Shown piece by piece: positions 7,775 to 16,841 of a DNA stretch of 64,000 nt (position 1 is its first letter; each line of letters begins with the position of its first letter). The notes under the pieces are model-generated. The model was not told where the DNA came from. It saw only the letters and a list, made by a program, of their open reading frames with translations, and did not search any database. Source of the DNA: Dehalococcoidia bacterium (GTDB lineage: Bacteria; Chloroflexota; Dehalococcoidia; Bin125); the NCBI GenBank assembly GCA_022825855.1, contig JAJDWB010000010.1, positions 186,001 to 250,000 of the forward strand. Reading direction: 5' to 3'. The translations under genes and the position numbers were made by a program.

Positions 7775-8890
7775 CTACAGCGCCTCGATCACCGCCTGCG
7801 CAAATTCCTCCGTGCTGGCCGAGCCGCCCTGGTCCGGCGTCAGCCGCTCGCCCGCCTCGTAGACCGCGTCAATCGCCGACTCCAGCGCCGACGCCCGCTC
7901 GTGATGCCCCAGGTGATGCAGCATCATCACCGCCGAGAGCATCGTCGCCGTCGGATTGATCCGGTGCATCCCGGCGATGTCCGGCGCCGTCCCGTGCACC
8001 GACTCGAAGTAGGCCCAGTCCTCGCCGAAGCAGCCCGACGGCGCAAGCCCCAGCCCGCCGATCGTGCCCGCGCCCTCGTCCGAGAAGATGTCCCCGTACA
8101 GGTTCGGCAGCAGCACCACGTCGAGCTCGTGCGGCGAGGCCACCAGCCGGCGCGCGAAGTCATCCGCGATGAACGACTCGAACTCGATGTCCGCGTAACC
8201 CGACGCAACCTCCGCCGCGATCTCCACGAACCATCCGTCCGTGCGCGCCAGCACGTTGGTCTTGGCCGAGCAGGTCAGTTTGCCCGCAAAGCCCTCGGCC
8301 TTGCGCTGCTGCGCCAGCCGGCAGGCAAAGTGCGCCACCCGCTCCACGTTCGCCCGCGTGAAGTACTTGATCGCGTAGCGCCCCTCCGCCTCGGCGAAGT
8401 GGCTGAATCCGCCCGGCACCTGCGTCCGCGACACCCCGCCGAACCGCGGCCGGTCCGCCAGGCCCGACGCCGCCACCTCCGACAGGTCGCCCTCGATCCC
8501 GGCGTACAGGTCCTCCAGGTTTTCCCGCACGATGATGTAGTCGATCCCCTCCGGCTGCGCCATCGGCGAGCGGAACCCGGGCCGCCACTTGATCGGCCGC
8601 ACGTTGGCGAACGTCTGCTTGCCCCAGCGGAAGTACCCCACGCCCGGAGTCTGACCGTTGGTCGAGCCGAACAGCACCGTGTCGCAGCGCTCGGCCGTGT
8701 CGATCACCAGTTGCGTGCCCTCCTCGCGCGACATCTGCGTCGCGAACTCCGCCCCGTCCGGCAGGACTTCGAACGAAATCGGCAGCTCCATCGCCTGCAG
8801 CACCGTCATCGAAGCGTGCACCGCCTCCGGCGCGGCGTCGTCGCCGGGCAGCACGCCCACGCTCGCCTGCGCGTCGGATGAATTCGCCAT
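7775..8890 (-). CDS. Isocitrate/isopropylmalate dehydrogenase family protein (beta-decarboxylating)
   Basis: A 371-residue NAD(P)-dependent oxidative decarboxylase. Family motifs are clear: R-P-x-K-W-R-P-G then I-V-R-E-N-L-E-D-L-Y-A-G-I-E in the substrate region, a K-x-N-V segment (S-A-K-T-N-V-L), N-L-Y-G-D-I-F-S-D-E-x-A near the metal-binding Asp residues, and F-E-S-V-H-G-T-A-P-D-I-A-G. The length fits IPMDH/IDH/tartrate-type enzymes, which decarboxylate 2-hydroxy acids in the cytoplasm. I chose ATG 8888-8890, since the frame further upstream overlaps another gene and lacks the fold. GGGAGG lies upstream. It starts 2 bp after the stop of a membrane Mrr-like gene, so they share a transcript. 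With no leucine genes nearby, the exact substrate is open. Confidence 0.87.
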   Translation of the reverse strand: MANSSDAQASVGVLPGDDAAPEAVHASMTVLQAMELPISFEVLPDGAEFATQMSREEGTQLVIDTAERCDTVLFGSTNGQTPGVGYFRWGKQTFANVRPIKWRPGFRSPMAQPEGIDYIIVRENLEDLYAGIEGDLSEVAASGLADRPRFGGVSRTQVPGGFSHFAEAEGRYAIKYFTRANVERVAHFACRLAQQRKAEGFAGKLTCSAKTNVLARTDGWFVEIAAEVASGYADIEFESFIADDFARRLVASPHELDVVLLPNLYGDIFSDEGAGTIGGLGLAPSGCFGEDWAYFESVHGTAPDIAGMHRINPTATMLSAVMMLHHLGHHERASALESAIDAVYEAGERLTPDQGGSASTEEFAQAVIEAL

Positions 8891-8892
8891 GA

Positions 8893-9675
8893 TCAGTCGT
8901 CCTCCCGCGTCAGATAGCTCGACTCCAGCGATCGGAACCAGGCCTCGTCGACCGCCGTGACCCGGCCCTGCTCGTCCAGCATCAGGCCCAGGCCCTGGCG
9001 CTGCATCAGGTCGATCAGCTCGTCTCCGTCGATCAGCCGCGCCCCGCCCTCCGCGGATTCCGCCTCGTTGCGCGCCGAGGCCGAGAAGTCGCCGTTGGTC
9101 ACATACAGACCCTCGTAGTCCTCCTCGTCCATCCGCTCGTGCAGCTCCCGAATCTGGTTCGCCCCCAGCGACCCGAACGAGCGTCGGAAGATCACATAGA
9201 CCCCGACCCCCTCCGCCCCCTCGGTGTCGTCGCTCGTGGCGACGCACTCCACCGCCCCGTCAAACGAGGTCCGCTGCACCTGCACATCCGACAGCCCGAT
9301 CGCCGAAAGGAACTCCAGCGTGAAGCGCTGGAACGCGTCCGCCCCCAGGTTGCGGATCGCCGAGTCGACCCGCGATCGCCACTCGAACTCGCTCATCGGC
9401 AGGACCTCGACCTCCTCCGCCTCAAGCTCGACCCGGCCGCCCATCGCCTCCTCCGCCTCCGACGCCTGCCGCTCCGCCTCCCGACGCTGCCGCCCCCGCC
9501 GCATCGTCCGCCAGCCCAGGTACACAATCGCCAGCAGCAACGGAGCAAACGTCACCCAAGCCGGCGCCGTCTCTCCCTCCTCCACCCCCGCAATCCGCGC
9601 AAAGATCGCCCCGCCAATCATCAAGATCAGCAACGCCACCAACACATCAACAAGAACAGACCGCGTGCCACTCAT
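8893..9675 (-). CDS. Membrane-anchored Mrr-like restriction endonuclease-fold protein, catalytic motif degenerate
   Basis: A 260-residue protein with two hydrophobic segments (about 8-27 and 40-55), a charged linker (56-95) and a C-terminal Mrr-catalytic-like domain (about 108-225). Fold landmarks are F-x-x-F-T-L-E-F-L near 116-123, the V-Q-V-Q-R-T strand, Y-V-T-N-G-D-F-S-x-x-A-R and L-I-D-G-D-E-L-I-D-L. In active Mrr proteins the core reads D-G-G-V-D followed by a Q-x-K strand. Here it reads D139-G-A-V-E and then I-F-R at 162-164, so the catalytic Gln and Lys appear lost. It may be a binding or scaffold relic rather than a nuclease. It is translationally close to the downstream dehydrogenase (2-bp gap). 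Function unknown. Confidence 0.75.
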   Translation of the reverse strand: MSGTRSVLVDVLVALLILMIGGAIFARIAGVEEGETAPAWVTFAPLLLAIVYLGWRTMRRGRQRREAERQASEAEEAMGGRVELEAEEVEVLPMSEFEWRSRVDSAIRNLGADAFQRFTLEFLSAIGLSDVQVQRTSFDGAVECVATSDDTEGAEGVGVYVIFRRSFGSLGANQIRELHERMDEEDYEGLYVTNGDFSASARNEAESAEGGARLIDGDELIDLMQRQGLGLMLDEQGRVTAVDEAWFRSLESSYLTREDD

Positions 9676-9764
9676 CGGATCAGATGCTCACCCCTCCACC
9701 CCGCAGACTAGAGGCAATCCCCTGCCAGGCGACTCGAGGGCGAAACTCACAGCCCCAACGCAGA

Positions 9765-9788
9765 GCGCCCGCACTCTCGTGCGGGCGC
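9765..9788 (-). terminator. GC-rich hairpin after the amidohydrolase gene
   Basis: A perfect 10-bp inverted repeat (GCGCCCGCAC with GTGCGGGCGC) around a 4-base TCTC loop, lying 30 bases past the amidohydrolase stop on the minus strand. No strong T tract follows, so it is a likely but not textbook intrinsic terminator. Confidence 0.55.
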
Positions 9789-9817
9789 CCGTGCTCAAGA
9801 TCTCGGTTCTCGACGAC

Positions 9818-10954
9818 CTACACCGGCAGCGCGTTCACGTCGATGTTGTAGAGCTGCTGCACATTGCCCCAGACCATCTTGTCGACGTCCTCCTGGGGGA
9901 CGCCTTCCATGATCTCGTCGAGGATGCGGTGAGAGTTTGGCCAGATCGCGTCGTGGTGCGGGTAGTCGTTGCCCCACAGCAGGTTGTCGACCCCGATCCC
10001 CTCGCGCGTCTGCACACCGATCGCGTCGTCCTCGAACGTGACGTTGAAATTGCGGTGGAAGTACTCCGAGGGCAGCATCTCCAGCTCGGGCGTGCGGTCA
10101 ACGGCGCGGGCGCGGTAGTAGGCGTGGTCCCAGCGCTCCAGCGTGTGCGCAATCCAGCCGGTCTCCCACTCGGCCATCACGAACTTGAGATTCGGGTGGC
10201 GCTCGCAAACGCCCGAGGTGACGAGGTTGGAGATCGTGTTCCAGGCGGCCGCGTGGGCGAGCGTGTAGCTGACGACCTCGTCCCACTCCTTGGGCAGACC
10301 CATGCCCGGCTCCGCGCCGCAGAAGATGTGCATCGTCAGCGGCAGGCCGACCTCTTCGGCCGCCGTCCAGAACGGCTCGTAGTAGGAGTCCGAGTAGGGC
10401 TTGTCCTTGGGCGCGGTACAAGGAATCGCCAGTCCCTTGATCCCCATCTTCGCGCAGCGTTCCAGCTCGGCAATCCCCGTCTCCACGTCGCGCAGGGTCA
10501 GGCAGCCGACGCCGATCAGGCGCTCCGGCGCGTGCGAGCAGTAGTCGCGGATCCAGTCGTTGTGCCGCTGGAAGACGGCGTTGACGACCTCCACGTCGTC
10601 AACCATGTAGGTCAGCATGTTGATCGACGGGTACATCACCTCGCCCATCACGCCGTCGGTGTCCTGCTCGGTCAGCCGCGCCACGGGATCCTTGACGCCC
10701 GGGTTGATCAGATCCCAGCCTCGCTGCATCTTCTCCTTGGTCTCGGGCAGATTGAGGTTCGCTCCGGCGATCCCTAGCCGACCGACCAGCATGGCGAAGT
10801 CAATCGTCGGCCAGGCGAGGTACACCCCCTCGCGGCCCTTCCAGCCGTCCACCACGCGCGGCGCGCGGTCGCCGTACTTCTCCACCAGACCGTCGAACAC
10901 CTCTGGACCTTCGACCACGTGGGAGTCGCAGGAATAGACAATTTCGCTGACCAT
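9818..10954 (-). CDS. Amidohydrolase family (amidohydrolase 2 / ACMSD-like) metal-dependent hydrolase
   Basis: A 378-residue TIM-barrel metal enzyme. It starts with the D10-S-H12 pair (C-D-S-H-V-V-E-G), has H-I-F-C-G in the middle and ends with L-L-W-G-N-D-Y-P-H-H-D, whose Asp is the usual catalytic metal ligand in the aminocarboxymuconate-semialdehyde decarboxylase and 2-hydroxy acid decarboxylase group. These proteins decarboxylate or hydrolyse small organic acids. The ATG at 10952-10954 is preceded by AGAGGAAG, and a longer reading would run into the promoter of the divergent gene. It diverges from the HNH nuclease gene. The substrate is unknown. Confidence 0.85.
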   Translation of the reverse strand: MVSEIVYSCDSHVVEGPEVFDGLVEKYGDRAPRVVDGWKGREGVYLAWPTIDFAMLVGRLGIAGANLNLPETKEKMQRGWDLINPGVKDPVARLTEQDTDGVMGEVMYPSINMLTYMVDDVEVVNAVFQRHNDWIRDYCSHAPERLIGVGCLTLRDVETGIAELERCAKMGIKGLAIPCTAPKDKPYSDSYYEPFWTAAEEVGLPLTMHIFCGAEPGMGLPKEWDEVVSYTLAHAAAWNTISNLVTSGVCERHPNLKFVMAEWETGWIAHTLERWDHAYYRARAVDRTPELEMLPSEYFHRNFNVTFEDDAIGVQTREGIGVDNLLWGNDYPHHDAIWPNSHRILDEIMEGVPQEDVDKMVWGNVQQLYNIDVNALPV

Positions 10955-11063
10955 GACAAGCTTCCTCTCGGCTTCGCGATCAGGATAGAGCGCAGGATAG
11001 GCTGGCGTCGGATCGGCGAGCCGGCGGAACCCGGCGGAACTTTGCGGAACGTGCGCGGCGCAG

Positions 11064-12086
11064 ATGAATCGACGCAACATCGGTCTCGCCCTCGCCGCGC
11101 TGGTCGTGCTCGCCGTCCTCGCCGGGGTCGTCACCAACGACGAATCGAACCGCCCCGCAGAACAGCAGACCGTCCAGGACCAGGCGCAGGATCAGGAGCA
11201 GACAGCCGCTGCTCAGCCGCAACCCGAGGTCGCCCAGCCGGAACCGCAACCTCAAACCGTACCGGCCGACGACGCCCGGCCACAGCCCCAAGCAGACCCG
11301 TACGAAGCCCTGCTCGCCCGGCTAACCATCGCGCCGGAGTCCGACCACGGCATCGACTACGACCGCGGCGACTACCCGACCTGGAACCTGACCGAGCGCT
11401 CCGGCTGCAACGTGCGAGAACTGGTCCTGATCGCCGAAGCCAGCTCGATCTCGGAAGTCGACCAGGGTTGCACGCCGATCGACGGCATCTGGCTCTCCTG
11501 GTACGACGACAAGGCGTCCGGCAATCCCTCCGACATCCATGTCGACCACATGGTCCCGCTGGCCGAGGCGCACGACTCGGGCGCGGCGCGCTGGAGTCCG
11601 GAGCGCAAGCGCGACTTCGCCAACGACTTCGACCTGCCTGCCGCCTTGACCGCCGTCTCGGCGGCCAGCAACCGGGACAAGCGCGCCGACGATCCGGCCG
11701 AGTGGCGGCCGCCCCGCCGCGCCGCCTGGTGCCAGTACGCCCACGACTGGATCGCCGTCAAACTCAAGTGGTCGCTGACCGCCGACCGCGACGAGGTCGA
11801 CGCGCTGCGGGAGATGCTCCAGACCTGCCCCGCCAACTACCAGCGCCCGCCCGAGCGTCCCGATCGACGCCCCACCGTCGTCTTCATCGACGATCAACCT
11901 CAGCAGCAAGACGCGGCCTCAGGCGATCCCGAAACCCCCGTCGGCGTCTACGCCTCCTGCGACGACGCCGAGGCAGCCGGGCTCGAACGCCGCCGAGGCT
12001 CCAGTGGCGCCAGCCGAGGCTTCCCGGCCGAACTCGTCCCCTCCGCCGGCGACGGAGACCACGACGGCGTCGTCTGCGAGCAGTAG
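11064..12086 (+). CDS. Secreted HNH (DUF1524/GmrSD-like) nuclease with C-terminal excalibur domain
   Basis: A 340-residue exported protein. Residues 6-22 form a hydrophobic signal or anchor, then a Gln/Pro/Glu-rich linker to about residue 75. The nuclease domain (about 85-270) has H-V-D-H-M-V-P-L, the F-A-N-D run and [13 protein letters not shown], matching the His-Asn pattern of secreted DUF1524 HNH proteins of actinobacteria. The last 45 residues hold an excalibur calcium-binding motif: Y-A-S-C-D-D-A-E then [10 protein letters not shown]. This arrangement suggests an extracellular calcium-aided nuclease for nutrient uptake or competition. It diverges from the amidohydrolase and converges with an oxidoreductase gene. 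Confidence 0.82.
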   Translation: MNRRNIGLALAALVVLAVLAGVVTNDESNRPAEQQTVQDQAQDQEQTAAAQPQPEVAQPEPQPQTVPADDARPQPQADPYEALLARLTIAPESDHGIDYDRGDYPTWNLTERSGCNVRELVLIAEASSISEVDQGCTPIDGIWLSWYDDKASGNPSDIHVDHMVPLAEAHDSGAARWSPERKRDFANDFDLPAALTAVSAASNRDKRADDPAEWRPPRRAAWCQYAHDWIAVKLKWSLTADRDEVDALREMLQTCPANYQRPPERPDRRPTVVFIDDQPQQQDAASGDPETPVGVYASCDDAEAAGLERRRGSSGASRGFPAELVPSAGDGDHDGVVCEQ

Positions 12087-12103
12087 CGCCCGCCGCCGCG
12101 CTC

Positions 12104-13156
12104 CTACAACTCCAGCGGAATCCCCATCTCCGACGACAACTCACGCAACTCCTGCAGCGTCGACGCCGGGTACACCACGTGACCCGCGGCAATCCGCTCC
12201 TCGTAGGCGCGTTGCTCGATCTCGCCCGGCGCGAACACCTCGTCGACTCCCGGCAGCGGATCCGCCGACTTCACCTGCTCGACCATCAAGTCCACCTTCT
12301 CGGCGAACTCGTCGGCGTCGCCGAAGATCTCGGGGTCGATCACGAGCAAGAACTGGCCACGCTTGCCGATGTTGACGTCCATCGAGTGATAGCCGCCGGG
12401 CAACGCGCCCGCCAGCAGGTTCATGAACATGCTCAGACCCACGCCCTTGTACGCCGCCACCGCGCCCAGCGCCGGAATGATGCCCGACATCGCCGCTTCC
12501 GGATCGGTCGTCGGCAGCCCCTCGATATCGAGGAACCCCCACTCCTCCGGAATCTCCCTGCCTTCTGCTCGCGCCCGCATCACCTTGCCCAGCGCGACCG
12601 GCGTCAGGGCCATATCGAGCACGACCGGCGGTCCCGACGCCCGCGGCGCGGCGAACGCCATCGGATTGTTGCCGCTCATCCGCGTCCGCGATCCGAACGG
12701 CGCGATGTTCGGCACGCTGGTCGTGGTGCAGAACGAGACGCAACCCTCGGCCGCCGCCATCATCGGATAGAACGCGCCCATGCCCCAATCGTTGCTGTTG
12801 CGCAGCGTGCCCAGCGCCAGACCGGTCTCTTTCGCCTTGGCGATCGTGCGTTCCATCGTCCGCGCGACGATCAGTTGGCCAATCCCGCCGTCACCGTCGA
12901 CGACGTGCGAGACCGGCGTCTCCTTGAGCACCTCAAGACTCGGCGTCGGGTTGTAGCGTCCCGCCTGCAGGTGTCCCGCGTACCAGCCAAGACGCTGGAA
13001 GCCGTGCGTGTCGACCCCGCGCAGGTCGGCCGTCAGTTGAATCTCGACGGTGAACGCGGCATCCTCCGTCGGCACGCCGCAGGCTTCGTAGACCGCCCGG
13101 CCGAAGATACGCAGCGGCTCAAGCGGAACAACCTCGGTGGCATCCTGGTCAGCCAT
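12104..13156 (-). CDS. Ldh family (malate/L-lactate dehydrogenase-like) NAD(P)-dependent oxidoreductase
   Basis: A 350-residue member of the malate/L-sulfolactate/L-lactate dehydrogenase family, which is not the classical Rossmann LDH. Landmarks are D-L-R-G-V-D-T-H-G near residue 50 (the catalytic His segment), V-D-G-D-G-G-I-G-Q near 85, R-N-S-N-D-W-G-M-G, the S-G-N-N-P-M-A-F-A-A-P block that binds cofactor, and V-L-D-M-A. They oxidise 2-hydroxy acids or the reverse. The start at 13156 overlaps the stop of the upstream cupin gene (TGATG), so the two are translationally coupled. The 2-hydroxy acid used cannot be told. Confidence 0.85.
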   Translation of the reverse strand: MADQDATEVVPLEPLRIFGRAVYEACGVPTEDAAFTVEIQLTADLRGVDTHGFQRLGWYAGHLQAGRYNPTPSLEVLKETPVSHVVDGDGGIGQLIVARTMERTIAKAKETGLALGTLRNSNDWGMGAFYPMMAAAEGCVSFCTTTSVPNIAPFGSRTRMSGNNPMAFAAPRASGPPVVLDMALTPVALGKVMRARAEGREIPEEWGFLDIEGLPTTDPEAAMSGIIPALGAVAAYKGVGLSMFMNLLAGALPGGYHSMDVNIGKRGQFLLVIDPEIFGDADEFAEKVDLMVEQVKSADPLPGVDEVFAPGEIEQRAYEERIAAGHVVYPASTLQELRELSSEMGIPLEL

Positions 13157-13641
13157 CAGTCTGCATCCCCGCCATTGGAACCGAGCAGTCCGCCGTCCGA
13201 CATCCCGCGCGCCTCGTCCGTGGTCTGCGCCGCGCAGACGATGAACTCCAGGTCCTCCGGTCCCTTGCTGTAAATCTGGTGCGCGATGTCCGCCGGGAAG
13301 AAGAGGAAGTCGCCCGCCGTCGCCGTCGTCCGCCACGGGCCGCAGTCGATCTCGGCGTTGCCCTTGAGGAAGTAGTAGACCTTCTCGATGTCCTCGTGGA
13401 TGTGCCGCACGTTCGTCTCGCCGACCGGCAGCACGTTGTAGAGCACGAACTGGAAGGAACTCTCGAAGCGACCCTCGGCCGTCGTGAACATCCGCCGCGC
13501 GTGGATGTTGCGTCCCACGCTGACCGGCACATCCGCCATCGGCTTGACCACGAAGCGCGAGTCGTCGGGCGGCGCAACCGGATCCCCCTCCAGCTCCGGA
13601 GCCACCGGCGGCATGTTCCGTTCAGGCGTCTGCTGGGTCAT
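13156..13641 (-). CDS. Cupin domain-containing protein
   Basis: A 161-residue protein with one cupin barrel at about residues 60-145. Metal ligands of the first motif appear as R-H-I-H-E-D-I-E-K-V-Y-Y-F-L-K-G (H-x-H then E), and the second motif as G-D-F-L-F-F-P-A-D-I-A-H. This resembles small metal-binding cupins that act on or sense small acids and sugars. The ATG at 13639-13641 has GAGGAGGA upstream. It overlaps the start of the Ldh-type oxidoreductase by one base, so it probably works in the same pathway. The role is otherwise unknown. Confidence 0.83.
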   Translation of the reverse strand: MTQQTPERNMPPVAPELEGDPVAPPDDSRFVVKPMADVPVSVGRNIHARRMFTTAEGRFESSFQFVLYNVLPVGETNVRHIHEDIEKVYYFLKGNAEIDCGPWRTTATAGDFLFFPADIAHQIYSKGPEDLEFIVCAAQTTDEARGMSDGGLLGSNGGDAD

Positions 13642-13716
13642 CGAGTCCTCCTCAATGCTTGATTCAGGTCGCAGGATAGACACGGCCCACGGCCGACTTC
13701 GCTGGGAGAGATCCAA

Positions 13717-14397
13717 TCAGAACGGCAGGCCGATCGCCTTGGTCAGGAACGCCATCCACTCCCGTGACTCCTGGAATCGCTGGATCGAGTACTCGACGAA
13801 GTCGGGCGAAGTCACGTCCTCGATCTCGACGTAGTGGGTGATGATGAAGTGCTTGCGCTTGATGTCCTCGATCAGCGGGTGGTCGGCGGTGTAGCCGCGC
13901 GGCGGGCGCTTGAGGCTGTCTCCGTGTCCGCCCAGCATCCAGTCGCCGGACTCGGTCAACCTCTTGATCTCCAGCCAGTCGCGCGGATGCTCGTCGATCG
14001 CGCGGCGATAGGCGGCCAGGGCGTCGCGGTCGGGCATGTAGCTGCCGACGCCGATGAAACAGTCGTCAACGGCGATGTGCACGTAGTAGCCCGGCGCGTG
14101 GACATCCTTGCCCGACTCGTGGCGAAACTGGATGCCGACGTTGGTCTTGTAGGGCGACTTGTCGCGTGAGAATCGGATGTCGCGGTAGATCCGCATCAGC
14201 GATCCGCCCTGCTTGCGGTCGGAGGCCGTCATATGCGGCGAGATGTCGGCCAGCGGGCCCGAGATGGCGCGGATGTAGTCGAGCGCCGGTTGGCGCAGCA
14301 CGGACTCGTACTCTTCCTTGTGCGCGTTGAACCACTCCCGATCGTTGTGACTGGACAACTCGACCAGGAAGTCAATCAATTGCTCGCTAAACGCCAT
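13717..14397 (-). CDS. DUF2461 (TIGR02453) family protein
   Basis: A 226-residue protein, the usual length for this family. It begins with L-I-D-F-L-V-E-L-S-S-H-N-D-R-E-W-F and holds the signature R-I-Y-R-D-I-R-F-S-R-D-K-S-P-Y-K-T-N-V-G near residues 70-88, then P-G-Y-Y-V-H-I. No enzymatic function is established for the family. It lies between the cupin gene and an MFS gene on the same strand, separated by 75 bp from the cupin start. Confidence 0.88.
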   Translation of the reverse strand: MAFSEQLIDFLVELSSHNDREWFNAHKEEYESVLRQPALDYIRAISGPLADISPHMTASDRKQGGSLMRIYRDIRFSRDKSPYKTNVGIQFRHESGKDVHAPGYYVHIAVDDCFIGVGSYMPDRDALAAYRRAIDEHPRDWLEIKRLTESGDWMLGGHGDSLKRPPRGYTADHPLIEDIKRKHFIITHYVEIEDVTSPDFVEYSIQRFQESREWMAFLTKAIGLPF

Positions 14398-14423
14398 GCC
14401 TGCCCCCGTTCCGGTTTGGGTTC

Positions 14424-15719
14424 TCAGCTTCCGAGGCTATCGGGCGCGTGCTCGGGGGCGCGGTAGCGGCTGATCGAACGCCAGAGCAGACCAATCAGCA
14501 GGGTTGCGCCGAGGCCGATCGCACCGCCGAGGAAGTAGGTGTTGTCGACGCCGATCTCCTCTCCCCAGAATCCGACCCAGATGATGCCCAGGTTGTTCGC
14601 CGTCTGCGCCATCAGCACCATCACCGAGAAGGCACGTCCGCGCATCTCGTCGGGCGTAGTCAGATGCACGGTGACCTGGCGCACGGCGACGGTGACGGCG
14701 TCGGCCGCACCCAGCATGGAGATCACGATCATTCCGACCCAGAGCCAGGGCGCCGCGCCCAGGGCAAACAACAGCACCGCGTAGAACGCGGATGCCGCCA
14801 GGACCATGACGCCCTTGGCCCGGTAGTTGACCAGGAACAACGCCAGCAGCATCCCGCAGGCCGAGCCGACCGCGTTGACGGTGCCCAGCGCCCCCGCCGC
14901 GCCGACGCCGGCCATGAACAGCCCGGTCGCGAGCAACGGCAGGATCTCGCGGTAGTACGAGATCACGGTGATGCCCCAGTCGAGGATGAACAGCCCCGGC
15001 AGGATCGGATGCCGCGCAACGTAGCGCGTGCCCTCGATCACCATGCGCAGCGTCGACTGCCGGGTCGTCACTGCCCGGGCCGTCGTGCGAATCAGAGTCG
15101 GCATGAACGCCGAGACCGCGGAGAAGCCGGCCGCGACCCAGAGCATGCCGACGGCGTCGAGCCCGATCGCCAGCGCGGTCACGATCAGTCCGCCCAGGAT
15201 CCAGCCGCTCATCTGCGTGCTGGTGTCCAGCGTCACCGCCGTACTCAGGTAACGCGGCGGCACGACGCGGGGCGTGATCGTCGCACGGGCCGGCTGGACG
15301 AACGTGGCCAGCCCGCCCAGCGCGCCGAGCGCGACCCAGGCCATCCAGAACTCGAGCACATCGGCCGTCGCCGCAACGGCGACCAGCACCAGGATCGCCA
15401 ACACCAGCGTGTTGCCGCCGGCCATCAACCAGCGCCGATCGAAGCGATCGGCCAGCACCCCGCCGTAGAGCACGGCGAAGGCCTGGATCGGCAACTGCAC
15501 CGCGCCGATGATCGCGACCTCGGTGAACGATTCGGCGCCGGTCTGATCGAGGAACCACTGGGGGATCGCGATGAAGCGGATCTGCTGGGCGATGATCATG
15601 CACAGCGCCGCCAGCCAGAGCACTCGGTAATCGCGGATACGGAACAGGCTCAGCAGCGGCGGCCGCGCGAAGGCCGGACGATCGCTCACGACGCGATCCA
15701 AGGGGAAGTGCGTCCCCAC
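14424..15719 (-). CDS. MFS transporter (EntS-like, MFS_3 type)
   Basis: A 431-residue integral membrane protein with about twelve hydrophobic segments. The MFS loop motif between helices 2 and 3 reads G-G-V-L-A-D-R-F-D-R-R, and a second-half counterpart is R-Q-V-T-V-H-L-T-T-P-D-E-M-R-G-R, typical of the enterobactin-exporter-like branch. Transport is proton driven in known relatives; the substrate is unknown. The start is an assumed GTG at 15719, with another GTG in frame at 15689. It is divergent from the LLM oxidoreductase gene. Confidence 0.85.
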   Translation of the reverse strand: MGTHFPLDRVVSDRPAFARPPLLSLFRIRDYRVLWLAALCMIIAQQIRFIAIPQWFLDQTGAESFTEVAIIGAVQLPIQAFAVLYGGVLADRFDRRWLMAGGNTLVLAILVLVAVAATADVLEFWMAWVALGALGGLATFVQPARATITPRVVPPRYLSTAVTLDTSTQMSGWILGGLIVTALAIGLDAVGMLWVAAGFSAVSAFMPTLIRTTARAVTTRQSTLRMVIEGTRYVARHPILPGLFILDWGITVISYYREILPLLATGLFMAGVGAAGALGTVNAVGSACGMLLALFLVNYRAKGVMVLAASAFYAVLLFALGAAPWLWVGMIVISMLGAADAVTVAVRQVTVHLTTPDEMRGRAFSVMVLMAQTANNLGIIWVGFWGEEIGVDNTYFLGGAIGLGATLLIGLLWRSISRYRAPEHAPDSLGS

Positions 15720-15823
15720 CGCGCCGATGGCGTCACGTGCGTCATACTGTGGCTCGGACGTGTTCGCGCAGGCCGCATATCTGCGGAGGGTACCGCTCCT
15801 CGCGGTTTCGTCAGGAGGTCAGT

Positions 15824-16708
15824 ATGAAGGTCGGCATCTATCTGCCCCAGATCGGCGGCGCGGCGAGCCCCGAGCAGATCACCCGCGTGGCCCGTTCGGT
15901 CGAGTCGAACGGCTACGACTCGCTCTGGACACTGGATCACGTCGTGCTGCGGCCCGATCAGGGTTCCGACTATCCCTACTCGGAGGACGGCCGCTTCCTC
16001 GTGCCGGCCGAGACGCCAATGCTGGAGCCGTTGACTCTGCTGACATACGCCGCCGCCGTGACCGAGCGGGTCGAGCTGGGCACCGCCGTGCTGGTCGCGC
16101 CGATGCGCGCGCCGGTGCTGCACGCCAAGATCATGGCGACCCTCGATCATCTCGCCGGCGGACGGTTAATCCTCGGCGCCGGCGTCGGCTGGTGGAAGGA
16201 AGAGTTCGAGGCGCTCTCGATGCCGTTCGATCGCCGCGGCGCACGGATGGATGAGTACCTCCAGGTCTTGCGCGATCTCTGGGAGAACGAGGTCGGATCG
16301 TTCGAGGGCGAGTTCTACAACACGAGCGGCTGGTACTGCCGGCCGCAGCCGCCGCGCCGGGTGCCGATCCTGCTGGGCGGCAACAACCCGCGTCAGTTGC
16401 GCCGCGCGGGACGGTTCGCCGACGGCTATCTGGCCAACCCGGCCATGCTCGACACGCTGGACGAAGATTGGGCGCTGGTCCGGTCCGAGGCAGAGGCGAA
16501 CGGCCGCGACGCCGCACAGCTCCAGCTCATGATCAACCGCATCACGGTGCTCGCCGAGGACACAATCGACGAGGCGGCAGAGACGCTGGCCGAGATCAAG
16601 TCGCGAGGCTTCGACCACGCCATCGCCAATCTCCACCCCGCCGCCGACGCGGAGGCCGTCCTGGCCGAGTTCGCCGGTCGGCATCTGCAGACTCTGCAGA
16701 GCGGTTAG
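15824..16708 (+). CDS. LLM class (luciferase-like) F420-dependent oxidoreductase
   Basis: A 294-residue TIM-barrel oxidoreductase, the size of the TIGR03619-type F420-dependent group. Visible features are M-K-V-G-I-Y-L-P-Q at the start, G-Y-D-S-L-W-T-L-D-H-V-V, the T-A-V-L-V-A-P segment, L-D-H-L-A-G-G-R-L-I-L-G-A-G-V-G-W and P-I-L-L-G-G-N-N. These proteins use reduced F420 or FMN on small organic substrates. An AGGAGG at 15813-15818 sits before ATG 15824. It diverges from the MFS gene. The substrate is not known. Confidence 0.87.
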   Translation: MKVGIYLPQIGGAASPEQITRVARSVESNGYDSLWTLDHVVLRPDQGSDYPYSEDGRFLVPAETPMLEPLTLLTYAAAVTERVELGTAVLVAPMRAPVLHAKIMATLDHLAGGRLILGAGVGWWKEEFEALSMPFDRRGARMDEYLQVLRDLWENEVGSFEGEFYNTSGWYCRPQPPRRVPILLGGNNPRQLRRAGRFADGYLANPAMLDTLDEDWALVRSEAEANGRDAAQLQLMINRITVLAEDTIDEAAETLAEIKSRGFDHAIANLHPAADAEAVLAEFAGRHLQTLQSG

Positions 16709-16841
16709 TCCAGGACCCGTGATCGCGAGCTGGTCGATTGCTCGCACTCACTAACTCTCCTGTGTCAGCTTCGCGCATGACGCGTGTTTCGACATCCTCG
16801 GCCGCGAGTAAGCTGACCCCTGAACTGAAGAGGAGGCCCCG

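Noticed and set aside
15772-15822. Small hairpin CCGCA-TATC-TGCGG before the LLM gene as a riboswitch
   Set aside because: Too short and without any recognised aptamer pattern; it may be chance.
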